Assembly: GCF_002368395.1 (NCBI RefSeq)
Contig: NZ_AP018254.1
Coordinates: 5,084,001-5,148,000 of the forward strand
DNA: 64,000 bases
Origin: Calothrix sp. NIES-3974
GTDB lineage: Bacteria > Cyanobacteriota > Cyanobacteriia > Cyanobacteriales > Nostocaceae
Reading direction: 5' to 3'
Shown: positions 63,623 to 64,000 of the stretch, one piece after another
How positions within the stretch are numbered: position 1 is the stretch's first letter
Layout of the letters: each line of letters opens with the position of its first letter
The notes under the pieces: generated by a model
What the model was told of the DNA's origin: nothing
The model's database searches: none
What the model saw: the letters and a program-made list of their open reading frames with translations, nothing else
Translations under genes and position numbers: made by a program

Positions 63623-64000
63623 ATGAATCAAACCCCATCACTCAAAACTCAGCAGATGCAAATCGGTGGTATGGATTGTGCCAGTTGTGCAGCCAAGATT
63701 GAATCCACCCTGGAGCGGTTATCGGGTGTAGTTGAGGTATCAGTGAGTGTTGCAACTGAACGGTTAACGGTTTCCTATGATCCGCAACAGGTGACAGAGG
63801 TAGAGATTAAAAAGCGAGTGGTGGGTTTGGGGTATAGTGTCGTCATTGAAGAACCGGAATCGAGCCGAAAAGAAGCATGGGATGAACAGGACCCCCATCA
63901 TGGGCATAGCCATAGTGCAGGGGGATTAAACCTCAAAGCAGAAATTCTTCTAGTGCTGTTAGTTATTACTCTTGTAGCAGGAGGAATAATATGTAAGCAG
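63623..64000 (+). CDS. ziaA: Zinc-exporting P-type ATPase ZiaA, N-terminal part (cut by window end)
   Basis: 126 codons up to the window edge, from ATG 63623. Residues 1-70 form a heavy-metal-associated domain with the binding loop GGMDCASCAAKIES. A His-rich linker follows, with DPHHGHSHS (about 96-104), and the first transmembrane segment begins (LLVLLVITLVAGGII). The N-terminus QQMQIGGMDCASC and linker resemble Synechocystis ZiaA and Anabaena AztA. The divergent ZiaR-type gene and operator between them support zinc efflux. The catalytic DKTGT region is outside the window. Confidence 0.9.
   Translation, partial: MNQTPSLKTQQMQIGGMDCASCAAKIESTLERLSGVVEVSVSVATERLTVSYDPQQVTEVEIKKRVVGLGYSVVIEEPESSRKEAWDEQDPHHGHSHSAGGLNLKAEILLVLLVITLVAGGIICKQ

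Overview
The window looks like a chromosomal segment of a filamentous, probably heterocyst-forming cyanobacterium. The evidence is the abundance of the HIP1 octamer GCGATCGC in genes and spacers, heptanucleotide repeats (TCCAAAA, ATCCTGT and CTCCCTA types), many dispersed palindromes and fold-back repeats, and cyanobacterial protein families: a HetC-like exporter with a HetP-like protein, an HpsE-type hormogonium glycosyltransferase, NifJ, a Tab2 protein, an SLH-OprB porin, a DevB-type adaptor and ZiaR/ZiaA. No ribosomal genes, CRISPR array or prophage were seen.

Layout. 1-1662: an IS4-family insertion sequence inside a dispersed repeat. 2233-2303: tRNA-Gly(CCC). 2779-7247 (minus): a Fut/Fbp-type ferric-iron ABC importer with a decayed second binding-protein gene at its downstream end. 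8144-10293: a tiny putative lipoprotein and an iron-uptake-type porin with a clear terminator. 11028-14013: a TnpB remnant split by a full-length group II intron. 14083-19712: a NagX-like membrane acyltransferase, PrxQ/Bcp peroxiredoxin, an ACR3-like transporter, an HTH-PBP regulator and a decapitated methyltransferase. 20467-25932: NifJ, SpeD and a Tab2 protein. 27049-36754: a type I secretion neighbourhood with a cNMP/C39/ABC exporter (HetC-like), HlyD adaptor, HetP-like protein and a convergent 1040-residue RTX protein. 37264-39988: two related secreted beta proteins, an L,D-transpeptidase lipoprotein and an SH3 protein. 40447-42603: unknown genes, including a possible two-gene operon of an IS1595-type zinc-ribbon/HTH protein with a coiled-coil membrane protein. 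42951-50639: a PMT-like glycosyltransferase, a thioredoxin-like ferredoxin, a phytase-like secreted protein, RlpA and a DevB-type adaptor. 51120-57882: PEP synthase, cytochrome P450, sucrose-phosphate phosphatase overlapping ruvA, and rpiA. 58069-62530: four glycosyltransferases starting with HpsE. 63093-64000: ZiaR and the start of ZiaA around a palindromic operator.

Functional themes are metal homeostasis (iron import, zinc efflux, possible arsenite export), envelope and secretion (T1SS, RTX protein, L,D-transpeptidase, RlpA, polysaccharide glycosyltransferases) and central carbon metabolism (NifJ, PEP synthase, SPP, RpiA). The spacers are unusually informative. They carry at least five dispersed repeat families, some inserted into each other, and for several insertions a comparison copy is also in the window. 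The best leads are the hetC-hlyD-hetP/RTX neighbourhood, the zinc-ribbon plus membrane coiled-coil pair at 41003-42603, the intron-in-TnpB nest, and the palindrome family whose arms are constant while its cores change but stay self-complementary.
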